From Myxacorys almedinensis A (GTDB lineage: Bacteria > Cyanobacteriota > Cyanobacteriia > Leptolyngbyales > Leptolyngbyaceae), in assembly GCF_010091945.1 (NCBI RefSeq), contig NZ_WVIE01000011.1, positions 97,676 through 161,675 on the forward strand: 64,000 nucleotides of DNA, given 5' to 3'. The position numbers were made by a program, and so were the translations under genes. Under the pieces are notes generated by a model, which saw nothing but the letters and a program-made list of their open reading frames with translations, made no database searches and was not told the DNA's origin. Positions 45,487 through 54,551 of this stretch are shown here, piece by piece. Every line of letters starts with the position of its first letter. Position 1 is the first letter of the stretch.

Positions 45487-45915
45487 TTAGAACGTGATGC
45501 GTATGGAAGGCGCGCTGCGATTCGCTTCGCCATGATAAACGGCTTCGATATTGTTGCCATCGGGATCTAGGACAAACGCGGCGTAGTAGCCTGGGTGGTA
45601 TCTACGCTCTCCAGGTGCGCCGTTATCCCTACCGCCGTAAGCCAAAGCAGCTTTATAGAACGCGTCCACCATGGTTCGGTCATGTGCCTGGAACGCTAAG
45701 TGATGGCGTCCGGTGAGTACCCCCTGTGCAGCCTCGCTGTCGGGCGTTGAGACGAACAACTCATCTGCCCAGAAGAATCCATTCCCGGTGCCGCCCATTG
45801 GGACATTCAGGGCATCGAAGATCGCTGCGTAGAACGTTTGGCTGGCGGAAAGGTCTTGCACGATCAGTTGGATGTGGTCGATCAAACGACCGCGATGTAA
45901 TTCCTGCGTTTCCAT
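45487..45915 (-). CDS. VOC-family (glyoxalase-like) protein
   Basis: The 142-residue protein has paired beta-alpha-beta-beta-beta units of the vicinal-oxygen-chelate fold. HIQLIVQDLSASQTFYAAIF is at the start, HHLAFQAHDRTMVDAFYKAA is central, and YYAAFVLDPDGNNIEAVYHG holds the C-terminal metal Glu. ATG 45915 has AGGAG seven bases upstream and is preferred over the longer frame from 45954. The substrate is unknown; relatives include glyoxalase and drug-binding proteins. Confidence 0.88.
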   Translation of the reverse strand: METQELHRGRLIDHIQLIVQDLSASQTFYAAIFDALNVPMGGTGNGFFWADELFVSTPDSEAAQGVLTGRHHLAFQAHDRTMVDAFYKAALAYGGRDNGAPGERRYHPGYYAAFVLDPDGNNIEAVYHGEANRSAPSIRITF

Positions 45916-45972
45916 GTCTTGCTCCTGTTGAAGATAGGTAATTACCTCTGCCATTAGTTGAAATAATGATAC

Positions 45973-46491
45973 TCATTCAGCTTCAGTTATTGTCACTTTA
46001 GAGTGCCAATCTTCTCGGCTCAGGCGACAGACAAAGCAGTCATCGTCGCCAAATTGACGGCGATCGACACAGCAAAAACCCAGTCGTTCATAAAAGCGGT
46101 GAACACGAGTATTGCTGACTAGCGGATCAACCAGGACAGCCATGACAGTGGGATCAGCGAAACATCGGGCAAGGGCAAGCTGCATCATTTTCGTGCCATA
46201 GCCTTTGCCTAAATCCGTTTCCGCTCCAATCCAGATGTCAATCGCCCGAAGATTGTCTGCCACATCCCCCCAATAATGGCTCTCCTCACGCGCCGGATCG
46301 ATAATCTGAATAAATCCGATCGCCCGACCGTTGATCTCTGCAATCAGTTGTTCCCGCCAGTCAGGCGTGCGATCGAGTTCCTCCTCCCAATGCCAATCAT
46401 CATTCGGGTCTGAGGCGATTACATGGGGTTGTTCATCCCAGTGTCGCAGGAGATCCAAATCCGTAGGAGTGGCAGGACGTAAGTTCATCAT
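45973..46491 (-). CDS. GNAT acetyltransferase of the AAC(6')/IucB-like type
   Basis: The 172-residue enzyme has the acetyl-CoA loop LGKGYGTKMMQLALARCFAD and the preceding AIDIWIGAETD strand, then VHRFYERLGFCCVDRR, the layout of AAC(6') aminoglycoside acetyltransferases. WHWEEELDRTPDWREQLIAE in the N-half is typical of the same group. Resistance function cannot be claimed from sequence; a chromosomal metabolite acetyltransferase is equally possible. Confidence 0.85.
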   Translation of the reverse strand: MMNLRPATPTDLDLLRHWDEQPHVIASDPNDDWHWEEELDRTPDWREQLIAEINGRAIGFIQIIDPAREESHYWGDVADNLRAIDIWIGAETDLGKGYGTKMMQLALARCFADPTVMAVLVDPLVSNTRVHRFYERLGFCCVDRRQFGDDDCFVCRLSREDWHSKVTITEAE

Positions 46492-46546
46492 GAGGGTAAT
46501 TTCTGGATCGGAGAGGTGGATTTAAATTTACTTCAGTTGAAATTTG

Positions 46547-47431
46547 TTATAGCAGTCCTAATGCTTGAAAACTCCGACGAGTGATTTCTAACCGCTTGGC
46601 AGCATCTTGCGAATTAGGTATCGTAATATTTGTGGCAAAGAAATAGACGTTGTTCTGCTGTTCAAGATAGCCCACAATCCAGCCAATATTGGGATTGACG
46701 CTGTTGATCCAACCCGTCTTGCCACGCAGGATATAGTTCGGCGTTTTCTCAATAATCATCATGTCTTTCACCAGATCGAGCGAGCGTTGTGAAAACGGTA
46801 AATCGTTCCGCTCCAATCGTTGCAGAAACTCAATCTCTTGTTTTGGCGTAATTTGTAAAGGACCATCCAACCAGAATCGATCAATTTGATCGGGCGTACC
46901 AATCTGCTGATTCCCGTAGCCCACTTGCTCGACAAATTTCTGCATCCGCTCATGCCCATTTTTGCGGGCGAGGACTTGATAAAACCAAACCGTAGAATCT
47001 TGGAAAGCTTGACGCAAATTGGTATCCCGATTCCAGGCTGGAATTTCGCGAGTAATGCCATCCCACGTCAGCACTGAGACATTATCTCGAATCACTCCTG
47101 TTTCAAGGGAAATGAGCGCATTCAAGATTTTGAACGTCGAGCCAGGAAAGAAAGCAGTCGTATTGCGAGAGGGGTTGTGTTCGTAAAAGCGTTGGTTATT
47201 CTTGTCGTAAATGACAATCGCACCGTCTACTCCTAGTTCTTGAAACGCTTGTTCAAAGTTGGGAGCCTGTGCGATTTCAGCAGCAGGAGCACTTTGATTG
47301 GATACGGGTTGCAATTTGGGAGATCCGGACCGAGCCGAGTGCGTTGAAAGACTGATTAGACTACAAATCAACAGCAGTGCGATCGCACCACCCATAAGCC
47401 GAGATGGGTTGATGAATTTGGGTAAACGCAT
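46547..47431 (-). CDS. Class D beta-lactamase-like serine hydrolase
   Basis: This 294-residue protein has a signal peptide and the class D active-site set: S98-T-F-K101 (PGSTFKILNALISLETGVI), S146-T-V, Y172-G-N, and K238-T-G (LRGKTGW), plus the FWLDGPLQITPKQEIEFLQRL segment of OXA enzymes. All catalytic residues are present, so activity on beta-lactams is possible. Alternatives are a cell-wall related or BlaR-like sensor domain without a partner. It would act in the periplasm. Confidence 0.92.
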   Translation of the reverse strand: MRLPKFINPSRLMGGAIALLLICSLISLSTHSARSGSPKLQPVSNQSAPAAEIAQAPNFEQAFQELGVDGAIVIYDKNNQRFYEHNPSRNTTAFFPGSTFKILNALISLETGVIRDNVSVLTWDGITREIPAWNRDTNLRQAFQDSTVWFYQVLARKNGHERMQKFVEQVGYGNQQIGTPDQIDRFWLDGPLQITPKQEIEFLQRLERNDLPFSQRSLDLVKDMMIIEKTPNYILRGKTGWINSVNPNIGWIVGYLEQQNNVYFFATNITIPNSQDAAKRLEITRRSFQALGLL

Positions 47432-47518
47432 CTTTATCCTCGCAACGATTCAGCTTCCGGGACTACATTGGCAAGGGAGAAGATTCCAGAAAACAGGAGG
47501 GGATGTTTGTAAGTTCTG

Positions 47519-48823
47519 CTAACAATTCAATTGGTTAGTCCATGATTTTGATAATTTCTGATAGGAGCGCGATCGCATCGCCAATAACGTCACAACTAAC
47601 CCAATCAATCCAGTCAAGGTAAATAGCAGCGCAATGCCGCGAGCGGCTCCAGTGCCAAACCAGTTACCAATCAGATCTACACCTGTCCCCGTGGTCATAA
47701 ATGGGATGAAGATGAATTGGGCGATCGGGCCAATCATGAATGCGGTGAGGGGGGATGCAGCTTGCTCAATACTTTGAGCAAAGCCGAAAACGCGCCCTTG
47801 CCGTTCCAATGGAATGACGGCTTGCAGAATTGTTTGTTCTGCTGCTTCCACCACTGGAATCAAACAGAGATACATAAATAGCCCAACGGTCAGCAATACA
47901 ATGGAGGCTTGAATCGTAAAGCCAATCGCAATCACCCACATCACAATATTGGCCAGAAATAGCGTCTGTAGTGGGCTTTTTCCTAAACCTCGTTTGGCAA
48001 CGACTAATCCACCGACAATAAATCCCAAGCTTAAAAGCCCCCACAAAATTCCCCAAACCTGTACTGAAACCAGGGACAGACCATAGGCATCCATCAGGGA
48101 CATGAAGACCCCACCCAGGAAGTTGTTGAAGCAGTTAAAGAAAATCAATCCAAATAATCCGGGGACGAGCGCGATCGCCCGAATCGTACCGCGAATGTCG
48201 ATGTGTTGGGTGTGATGTTCTGTATGAATAATGCGTTGCTCAGGAATGGAGAGGATTGTCAGATGCAGGATGACGGCAACCGTTAGAGCGATCGCAAATA
48301 CAAGCACCCAATACACACCCAGAAAGCCGATCGCCAATCCGCTGAAGATAGAAGCGATCAGAAATGACACACCATTTGTGGTGCCCACCAGACCATTGGC
48401 TTTGTCTCTGTCTGCTTCCGGAATCAGCAGGGTGACAAGGGTGGGCAGAGCAATTGTGCGGACATTTCCGGCGATCGCCCCCATCAAAGCCAGCACAATA
48501 AAAATCCACAGTGGAATGCTGGATACATCAGCAAAAACAGCGGGTGAAGTAGAACTAAAAATGATCTGAGCGAGTGTATATAAGATGAGGGAACAGACGC
48601 TAGACAGTAACATTGCTGTTTTCTTGCGATAGCGATCGACCAGCGATCCGAGAAAGAATCCAGAAAGGGCAACCGTTCCAACATACACACCCGCCATCAC
48701 CGAAGTTGCCAGTACAGATTGAGTTTGCAGAAAAACCCAAAAGGTGACTGCAAACCAGACAAAGGTGTTGGTCAGTGCAGCCACCAGTGAGTTGACTAAG
48801 ATGGCATAAAACGTTTTTGTCAT
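47519..48823 (-). CDS. MFS efflux transporter (DHA3/macrolide-efflux-like)
   Basis: The protein of about 434 residues has twelve predicted membrane helices. The GSLVDRYRKKTAMLLSS loop 2-3 motif (motif A) and RVFGFAQSIEQAASPLTAFMIGP near helix 10 fit the MefA/DHA3 group of drug exporters. ATG 48823 is used; a GTG at 48841 is possible. It lies after the beta-lactamase-like gene, in the same direction, suggesting an export role, although substrate is unknown. Confidence 0.88.
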   Translation of the reverse strand: MTKTFYAILVNSLVAALTNTFVWFAVTFWVFLQTQSVLATSVMAGVYVGTVALSGFFLGSLVDRYRKKTAMLLSSVCSLILYTLAQIIFSSTSPAVFADVSSIPLWIFIVLALMGAIAGNVRTIALPTLVTLLIPEADRDKANGLVGTTNGVSFLIASIFSGLAIGFLGVYWVLVFAIALTVAVILHLTILSIPEQRIIHTEHHTQHIDIRGTIRAIALVPGLFGLIFFNCFNNFLGGVFMSLMDAYGLSLVSVQVWGILWGLLSLGFIVGGLVVAKRGLGKSPLQTLFLANIVMWVIAIGFTIQASIVLLTVGLFMYLCLIPVVEAAEQTILQAVIPLERQGRVFGFAQSIEQAASPLTAFMIGPIAQFIFIPFMTTGTGVDLIGNWFGTGAARGIALLFTLTGLIGLVVTLLAMRSRSYQKLSKSWTNQLNC

Positions 48824-48902
48824 TGGATATGCTTGATTCACTTATTGTCTGGCAATTGAGCGATCGCCCCTGCTTGTAAGCGGCAATAGGTTGCCCATCC
48901 TG

Positions 48903-49103
48903 CTACCCATACGTCGGCTGCTGAGACCAACCTGAGGGAGAGTCTTCAAAGTCTTTGTCTTGAAAATGAGCCGGGATTGTCTCTGGAAAGAGTTTCAGCA
49001 AATCTGCGTGATCTCCCTCCATCAGAAAGAAGTCATATGAACCATCTTCACGGGCGATAAATTTATCGATAGTACAAGCAATGTAGTATGTCAATCGACG
49101 CAT
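48903..49103 (-). pseudogene. Truncated DHFR-family (RibD C-terminal-like) gene
   Basis: Only about 60 residues of a dihydrofolate-reductase-like protein remain, [20 protein letters not shown] followed by [20 protein letters not shown], and then an unrelated tail to a stop. Full-length relatives are near 190 residues. The rest appears deleted and joined to foreign sequence near 48960. Confidence 0.65.
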
Positions 49104-49268
49104 ATTCAGTTTCCTTTGATAGCGATAACAGCTGCGATCGCCAGCACTGCATAGGGTAAAACACACTTGTAGTATTATTGTAATATAATCGTGTAGTAGG
49201 GTCATTCTCTACTACTAAAGGGAGAGATCTCAATCTGCTCAACTATCCAAAAGTTAAAGTTTGTGAGT

Positions 49269-49692
49269 TTAGCGTGGTTCTGAATTCCAAAATTCACGGG
49301 CAGCGGTTGGTAGAATCGTCAACGGTTTGTCAAACCTTACTTCGTCAATATTTTTCCTGAGTGCTATGGCAACGGCTTGAATGGCTGTATCGGGTGCAAA
49401 GTTATGATCAGCGCGCAATGACTGGACTTCTTTGGTCATTTCAGCGCGATCGCCAAAACTGCGGTTCGTCCGCATCCCAATCTGCAACAAAAATGGCTCT
49501 CAAGACGGGTGGAAGCACTCCGGCGAAGTGAATGGCTTCTGGTAATCGTCAGCCGCCGCCGAAAGGTTTGCAAGACTCCCTGTACCATTGTGTAGGTTTG
49601 ATTGGTTGTCGTGAGACCCGCAACTTCGCGGCATCCAGCAAAAACTGCTCAAATTCGATGGAGGCACGTCGATATTCAGGTGAAACTGGCAT
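49269..49692 (-). pseudogene. DUF2267-family gene with several frameshifts
   Basis: The start MPVSPEYRRASIEFEQFLLD at ATG 49692, after an AGGAGC site, is followed by out-of-frame blocks LTTTNQTYTMVQGVLQTFRR, ITEAIHFAGVLPPVLRAIFV and SFGDRAEMTKEVQSLRADHN. Together these rebuild a DUF2267 protein. At least three frame changes (near 49625, 49545 and 49470) are needed, so this is decay rather than a single read error. Confidence 0.6.
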
Positions 49693-49708
49693 CCAAATTA
49701 GCTCCTTT

Positions 49709-50431
49709 CTATCGGAAATGATAATTCAAGAATTGGGTGAGTCTTTTCCAGGCATCTGCCGCTGCTGATGGGTTGTAGCCCGATCGCTCATTGCAAAAGA
49801 AGCCATGTCCTGCATCAGGATAAATCTTCAGCGTGTAGTCTTTATTCAACTCCCGGAATCGAGCGTCGATTTGTTGGATGCGATCGCTCGAAATAAACGG
49901 GTCACGTCCGCCAAAAAACAGCATTATTGGTACGGTGATGTCTTTGACTGCATCAATCCATTCATCCAACACCATGCCGTAAAACGGAGCCGCCGCTGCA
50001 ATTTCATTAGAGAATTTGCAAGCCGTGAGAAAGGTCAGACCACCGCCCAGACAAAAGCCTGTAACTCCGATGCGATCGGGGTTAACCGTTGGTTGAGACT
50101 TCAAATAGGTTAAAGCAGCTTGCAGGTCGTTCTCCATCGGTTGACCGAAATCTAACCGCCACATCATCGCCATTGCCTGCTCAACCTCGTCATAGCCAAA
50201 TTTGTTATCTGGCAATTCACGATAGTAAAGATCGGGGACGAGTACGACGTATCCTTCATGAGCAATCCGACTTGCCACATCTCGAACATGGGATGTTACG
50301 CCAAAAGCTTCCATCAGCAGCAAAATCGCGGGTTGACGATCAGGGCTATCTGGAACAAATCGCACCGCAGGCATTTGTCCGTCAGGTGTGGGGATGAGTA
50401 CCTCAGTTTGTTGGATTTGTTGAGTTGGCAT
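49709..50431 (-). CDS. Dienelactone hydrolase family protein
   Basis: The 240-residue alpha/beta hydrolase has the DLH triad C127 (GFCLGGG), D177 (FGGRDPFI) and H209 (DAGHGFFC), with E41 in LLMEAFG in the usual position. ATG 50431 follows GGGAGCAAGATC and is preferred over the frame start at 50449. It should hydrolyse lactones or esters in the cytoplasm; the natural substrate is unknown. Confidence 0.9.
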   Translation of the reverse strand: MPTQQIQQTEVLIPTPDGQMPAVRFVPDSPDRQPAILLLMEAFGVTSHVRDVASRIAHEGYVVLVPDLYYRELPDNKFGYDEVEQAMAMMWRLDFGQPMENDLQAALTYLKSQPTVNPDRIGVTGFCLGGGLTFLTACKFSNEIAAAAPFYGMVLDEWIDAVKDITVPIMLFFGGRDPFISSDRIQQIDARFRELNKDYTLKIYPDAGHGFFCNERSGYNPSAAADAWKRLTQFLNYHFR

Positions 50432-50595
50432 GATCTTGCTCCCAGTCATATCTACTGCAAGCTTAGAAAACGGGCGATAGCGATCGCTAGAAAAAAGTTG
50501 CGGAGTTTTTGGATAGAATTGCGCTCACATCGCGTTGCTGCGGGCAAATTGCAGAATCATCCAAACTATTGGCAGTCATCGGTTTTTGCTCAGGC

Positions 50596-51495
50596 TTACA
50601 GGAGTTGTTTGGGAGTCACACCCACAATGCGCTTAAAGCTTCGCGTTAGATGACTCTGATCGCAAAATCCAACTCTGATCGCAATTTCGGCAAGGCTGAG
50701 TTCACTATGTTGTAATAGATATTTTGCTTGCTCAATCCGACACTGCAAGATGTACTGATGTGGTGTAATTTTCAGTTGTTGTTTGAATAAACGCAAAAAG
50801 TGATAGGGACTGAGTTGGGCGATCGCGCTCAATTCAACCAATCTTAAATCCTGATGGAGATGTGCATGAATATACTCTGTTACCCGTTGAAGGGTCGATC
50901 GAGATAATCCGTTAGAATGATTGGAAAACCTGGGTTGTACAGTGCAATAGTTCCGTAGTAGATGAATTGCCAGGGTTGTTTTGAGACTGTCAATCAGTAA
51001 ATTACTGGCGATTTTGTTGCACTGTAGCTCATCGCGCAGGGTTGAAATCATTCCTTGAATCAACGAGTCAGGCTGATTCATAAACTGCGGGATCAGTTCA
51101 ATACGATCGCCTTCCACCCAATCTTGACCCACCTGTTGCAGAAGGATTGGCTCAATTGCCAGAATCACAAACTGAACTGAAGTATTCCAGTTACAGCGAT
51201 GAGCTACTCCCGCTGGAATAATTGCCACATCTCCCTGGTGTCGCCTCTCACAGCACCACTGATCATCCAACCATCGTTCTCCCGTTGAGGATGCTGGCAA
51301 ATCAGCGGAAATCGGCGAATACGCAATCACATGCATCGTGTGTTGATGCTCAGCAATTTCAAATTCTGGCTGGTGAAACACTTCCAGATGCAAGTGACTC
51401 CAGCCGTTGCTGGCGAAAATAGAAGGTTGAGGTAAAAGCGGACTTGCCGCATTTGCCTGTCGATAATCAATGACTGCTAGTGATCGTTTTGCCAT
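50596..51495 (-). CDS. AraC-family regulator with cupin-like N-domain
   Basis: This 299-residue regulator has a cupin-like N-terminal half (HLEVFHQPEFEIAEHQHTMHVIAYS, GDVAIIPAGVAHRCNWN) and a C-terminal double helix-turn-helix (LRLVELSAIAQLSPYHFLRLFKQQLKITPHQYILQCRIEQAKYLL, LAEIAIRVGFCDQSHLTRSFKRIVG). It belongs to a group different from the PchR-like proteins of the iron island. Its gene overlaps the GrpB-like gene by 19 bp, so they are probably read together. Confidence 0.9.
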   Translation of the reverse strand: MAKRSLAVIDYRQANAASPLLPQPSIFASNGWSHLHLEVFHQPEFEIAEHQHTMHVIAYSPISADLPASSTGERWLDDQWCCERRHQGDVAIIPAGVAHRCNWNTSVQFVILAIEPILLQQVGQDWVEGDRIELIPQFMNQPDSLIQGMISTLRDELQCNKIASNLLIDSLKTTLAIHLLRNYCTVQPRFSNHSNGLSRSTLQRVTEYIHAHLHQDLRLVELSAIAQLSPYHFLRLFKQQLKITPHQYILQCRIEQAKYLLQHSELSLAEIAIRVGFCDQSHLTRSFKRIVGVTPKQLL

Positions 51496-51995
51496 TCCAA
51501 TGCTTTTTTCTCTACCATTTGCACAAATTCGTCTTTACCATCCATATAGCCCTCAATGTTCTGGGGATACTGCTTCGCCAACTCACGCTTCAATTCGCTG
51601 TATTGTTGAGCCACATCCGGATGGGCAATCATGTAATCCCGAAACGCTAAATGACGGTTGATTTCGGGTGAACCGATTTCATAGGTATGAACATGGTGGG
51701 TTCTGATTCCAGATGGCTGTTCCTTACGGAAGTAACGCCGACCGGGAAGCCCAAATTCGCCCATTGCTTCATATCCGATCGCCGCCATCGCTGCCGTCTG
51801 GGCATCGGTTTCGTTGATATCTTTAACTTCGATCAGAAAGTCAATCACAGGCTTAGCGTAAATGCCCGGAATCGCCGTGCTACCGATGTGATGAATGGTA
51901 ACAATATTTTCTCCCATGACCAGCGCAATTCGTTTGGACTCTGCTGAAAACTCCTCTCGCCATGCGGAATTGGGTGGAACAACTTCTACTTTCAT
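51477..51995 (-). CDS. GrpB/UPF0157-family nucleotidyltransferase-like protein
   Basis: The 172-residue protein has the family core HIGSTAIPGIYAKPVIDFLIEV, with the GS and D-x-L spacing of a nucleotidyltransferase fold, and the HVHTYEIGSPEINRHLAFRDYMIAHPD block. The role of these proteins is not established; they have been linked to coenzyme A or stress genes. It is read into the AraC gene at 51495. Confidence 0.88.
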   Translation of the reverse strand: MKVEVVPPNSAWREEFSAESKRIALVMGENIVTIHHIGSTAIPGIYAKPVIDFLIEVKDINETDAQTAAMAAIGYEAMGEFGLPGRRYFRKEQPSGIRTHHVHTYEIGSPEINRHLAFRDYMIAHPDVAQQYSELKRELAKQYPQNIEGYMDGKDEFVQMVEKKALEWQNDH

Positions 51996-52002
51996 TGGTC
52001 TG

Positions 52003-52875
52003 TTAATTCGCTCTAAACGCTTTTGGGGTTATGCCTGTGAACCGCCGAAACTGTTGACTTAAATGACTGTGATGATTAAATCCACATTGAAACGCAATTT
52101 CCATAATCGGTTGATCGGTTTGTTTTAGCAATTGTTTTGCCCGTTCAATCCGCTGTTGTAGCAGATATTGGTAAGGGGATGTGCCGATCGCCTGCTTAAA
52201 CATGTGACTGAAATGAAACTGGCTCATATTCAACAACGCAGCTAAATCTGCTAATTTGATGTCGTGATCCAGATGGTCGTTCATGTAGTCTAAGACTTGT
52301 GAAAGTTGACGCTGAGGTAATCCACCTTCATACACTGTCACTTGAGGCTTGGTTGCCGCGTATTGTCTGAGTAAATGAATTGCCAGAACATTTGCCAGTG
52401 ATTCAATGTAGAGCCGACTTGAGTCTTCCTGTTTGACTTCAGTCAGCAGCAGCATCCCGATCGCCTCAAGCTGAGGATCACGATTCTGAAATACGGGCAG
52501 GAGTTCCAGGCGATCGGGATTCCTGTTAATGGTTTCTTTCGCAACATTCTGGATGAAACGAGACGTAATCCGAATCAACAAGAAGCGATCGTCACTATCC
52601 CAACGAGAAAAAAACGGTACCTGGGCAGGCATGATGGAAATGTCTCCTTTGCCGTACAGCCCCGCGTAGGTCTTACCTCCCTGAACTTGCAGCAGGTGAA
52701 CTGGACGAGGTGCAAGAGATAGATAAATTGCATGTTCATCGCCCTGATCAAACCTCGCTTCGCCCGCAGGTGGCTGGAATTGCTCAACTAGGACGTTTTC
52801 CCAACCCTGTTCTCGACTGGATAGAACGGGTAAGTCAGTACATTTAAGCTGACGATTAGCAGAAGCTTTCATCAT
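52003..52875 (-). CDS. AraC-family regulator
   Basis: The 290-residue regulator has an N-terminal jelly-roll type sensor and the C-terminal HTH pair IKLADLAALLNMSQFHFSHMFKQAIGTSPYQYLLQQRIERAKQLL and IMEIAFQCGFNHHSHLSQQFRRFTG. A truncated paralogue lies at 59615. ATG 52875 or the next ATG (52872) can be the start. Targets are unknown. Confidence 0.9.
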   Translation of the reverse strand: MMKASANRQLKCTDLPVLSSREQGWENVLVEQFQPPAGEARFDQGDEHAIYLSLAPRPVHLLQVQGGKTYAGLYGKGDISIMPAQVPFFSRWDSDDRFLLIRITSRFIQNVAKETINRNPDRLELLPVFQNRDPQLEAIGMLLLTEVKQEDSSRLYIESLANVLAIHLLRQYAATKPQVTVYEGGLPQRQLSQVLDYMNDHLDHDIKLADLAALLNMSQFHFSHMFKQAIGTSPYQYLLQQRIERAKQLLKQTDQPIMEIAFQCGFNHHSHLSQQFRRFTGITPKAFRAN

Positions 52876-53124
52876 GCGAACCCAATGCGTCTAGTTTCGA
52901 TTGTATCCGTGTTGAGGGATTCCATCACACGCTTGAAACCGATCGCAAGATTCTGATAGTTGCACAAGAATTAGATAGTTACGCATCAATCGTTTCTCTA
53001 AGCTGGAAGGGTAACAATTCAGCAGACAAATCAGAAGGACATGCAGAAAAATTGCGTACCGACAGAAGTCCAAGACCGTGATGATGTAACGATTCCAGTT
53101 GAGATTATGGATTAACCAAGTCAT

Positions 53125-53325
53125 ATGAAACTAAGTACCGAAAGAATCATATTGCGATGGGTTCACATTCTTTTGAGCTTTCCAATTGTCGGCTACATCT
53201 ATGAACCCGTAGCGGACAGATCTTATGAGGCATTTGCAACTAAGTTTGTATACATTCCAATTGTTGTCCTATCTGGACTTTGGATGTGGAAAGGACAGGT
53301 GATTCGACAGTGGTTCAGACGTTAA
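53125..53325 (+). CDS. Small two-helix membrane protein
   Basis: The 66-residue protein has helices at about 9-27 and 41-57 and a basic end (QVIRQWFRR). I do not recognise a named family, but such proteins often accompany DUF1772-like genes, as here 80 bp downstream. It may be co-transcribed with the (now broken) DUF1772 gene. Confidence 0.6.
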   Translation: MKLSTERIILRWVHILLSFPIVGYIYEPVADRSYEAFATKFVYIPIVVLSGLWMWKGQVIRQWFRR

Positions 53326-53406
53326 AACAGGCAGTCTAAGTTTAATAGACTGCCTCTATGCAACATAGGCTAGTCCGCCAAACTGACATTAATCCCTAGG
53401 AGGTTT

Positions 53407-53921
53407 ATGGCAACTGCTAACAATTTGCACTTCCCCTTAATGCTTGTCGCTGCACTCGGCTGTGGACTAAATGCAGGCGTGTTCTTCGCTTTCTCCACCT
53501 TCGTGATGCCTGCTCTCGCCCGTCTCCAGCCGCCTCAGGGCATTGCCGCGATGCAATCAATGAACATTACGGCGATTAATCCGTTATTCATGATCGCGTT
53601 GTTTGGAACGGCTTTCGCTTGCCTTTTTCTAGCGGTCTCCGTTTTGTTTAAGTGGCACCAACCGAGTGCCTTCTATTTGCTAGCGGGTAGCCTACTCTAC
53701 CTGATTGGCGCGATCGCAGTGACGATTACCGAAGGGAACTTGCTTCGCAAACCGCATTCAATGTGCCGCTGAATGATGCTTTGGCGAGCGTGAAGCCCGA
53801 CAGTCCAGAAGGGGCAACACTCTGGGCAAGATACTTGACCGATTGGACATTCTGGAACCATGTTCGGACGATCGCAGCATTGGCAGCGGCAGCATTGTTC
53901 ACGATCATGCCGTTAAAGTAG
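53407..53921 (+). pseudogene. DUF1772-family (anthrone oxygenase-like) gene broken by a short insertion
   Basis: The first 110 codons give a typical DUF1772 start (helices, NAGVFFAFSTFVMPAL). A segment containing GGGAACTTGCTTCGCAAAC (53734-53752) then puts the frame out, and translation would stop at 53772. Beyond it, in another frame, NVPLNDALASVKPDSPEGAT and TDWTFWNHVRTIAALAAAAL follow to the natural stop at 53921. Removing about 22 bp restores VTI..FNVPLN, the family motif. AGGAGG stands five bases before ATG 53407. Confidence 0.8.
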
Positions 53922-53931
53922 CTCCAGTACC

Positions 53932-54399
53932 CTATTGGTCTAACATTTCTCTCAGTTGCTCATGCAATTTTTTAACGACATCCGCTGCATTTTGCAGTTG
54001 GGCAGCATCTTGCTGTTTGGCTAATGTTTCAGCAAGTTTGGCAATGCGATCGCTCATTTCCTGAAAAACTATATCGCCCCTAGATGTGAGACGTAATAGT
54101 TTGGATCGTTTGTGAGCAGGATTATTCACCAACTCAATCACACCATCCTTGAGCATCTCATTGGCTAGCTTCTGCACACTCTGACGCGGCACATAACGAT
54201 AACGGGCAATCTGCGGCACCGTTTGAGGTCCGTAGATTTTCAAAAGGCGTAAAACACTCCAATAACCCTCTCCTGAAGGTGAAACAACTTCAATTCGCAT
54301 CCCTTCTGCTCGCAGTAGAAAGAAGGCTGCCACAATTTCAATGATTAAATCCTCAATCGCCCGTCCCGCTTCAGTTCTCTTCGTGACTCGCTTTGCCAT
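53932..54399 (-). CDS. MarR-family regulator
   Basis: The 155-residue winged-helix protein has GYWSVLRLLKIYGPQTVPQIARYRYVPRQSVQKLANEMLKDGVIELVNNPAHKRSKLLRLTSRG in the centre and dimerising helices at both ends. It is divergent from the membrane-protein gene at 54552 and convergent with the broken DUF1772 gene. Two inverted repeats at 54448-54482 between the divergent genes are its likely operators. Confidence 0.9.
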   Translation of the reverse strand: MAKRVTKRTEAGRAIEDLIIEIVAAFFLLRAEGMRIEVVSPSGEGYWSVLRLLKIYGPQTVPQIARYRYVPRQSVQKLANEMLKDGVIELVNNPAHKRSKLLRLTSRGDIVFQEMSDRIAKLAETLAKQQDAAQLQNAADVVKKLHEQLREMLDQ

Positions 54400-54447
54400 T
54401 GACGTTGATTTTTACAAAGATTCTTACAAAAGTTGATACTCTACAAT

Positions 54448-54482
54448 GACAATCAATAGTCAAAATGACAATCAGTTGTCAT
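54448..54482. promoter_or_regulatory. Paired MarR operators
   Basis: TGACAATCAGTTGTCA (54467-54482) is a perfect 6-4-6 inverted repeat, and TGACAATCAATAGTCA (54448-54463) is the same with one mismatch. Their centres are 19 bases apart. They lie in the 152-bp spacer between the MarR gene and the divergent membrane-protein gene, the normal place for MarR binding sites. Confidence 0.7.
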
Positions 54483-54551
54483 AATTCAATTATGACTGGT
54501 TTCAGCGATGCCATCAACGTAACAGAGCATTTTATTGGAGGAGGATGCATC

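Noticed and set aside
46607..47077. Plus-strand frames opposite the class D beta-lactamase-like gene
   Set aside because: They have no family resemblance and mirror the coding bias of the real gene.
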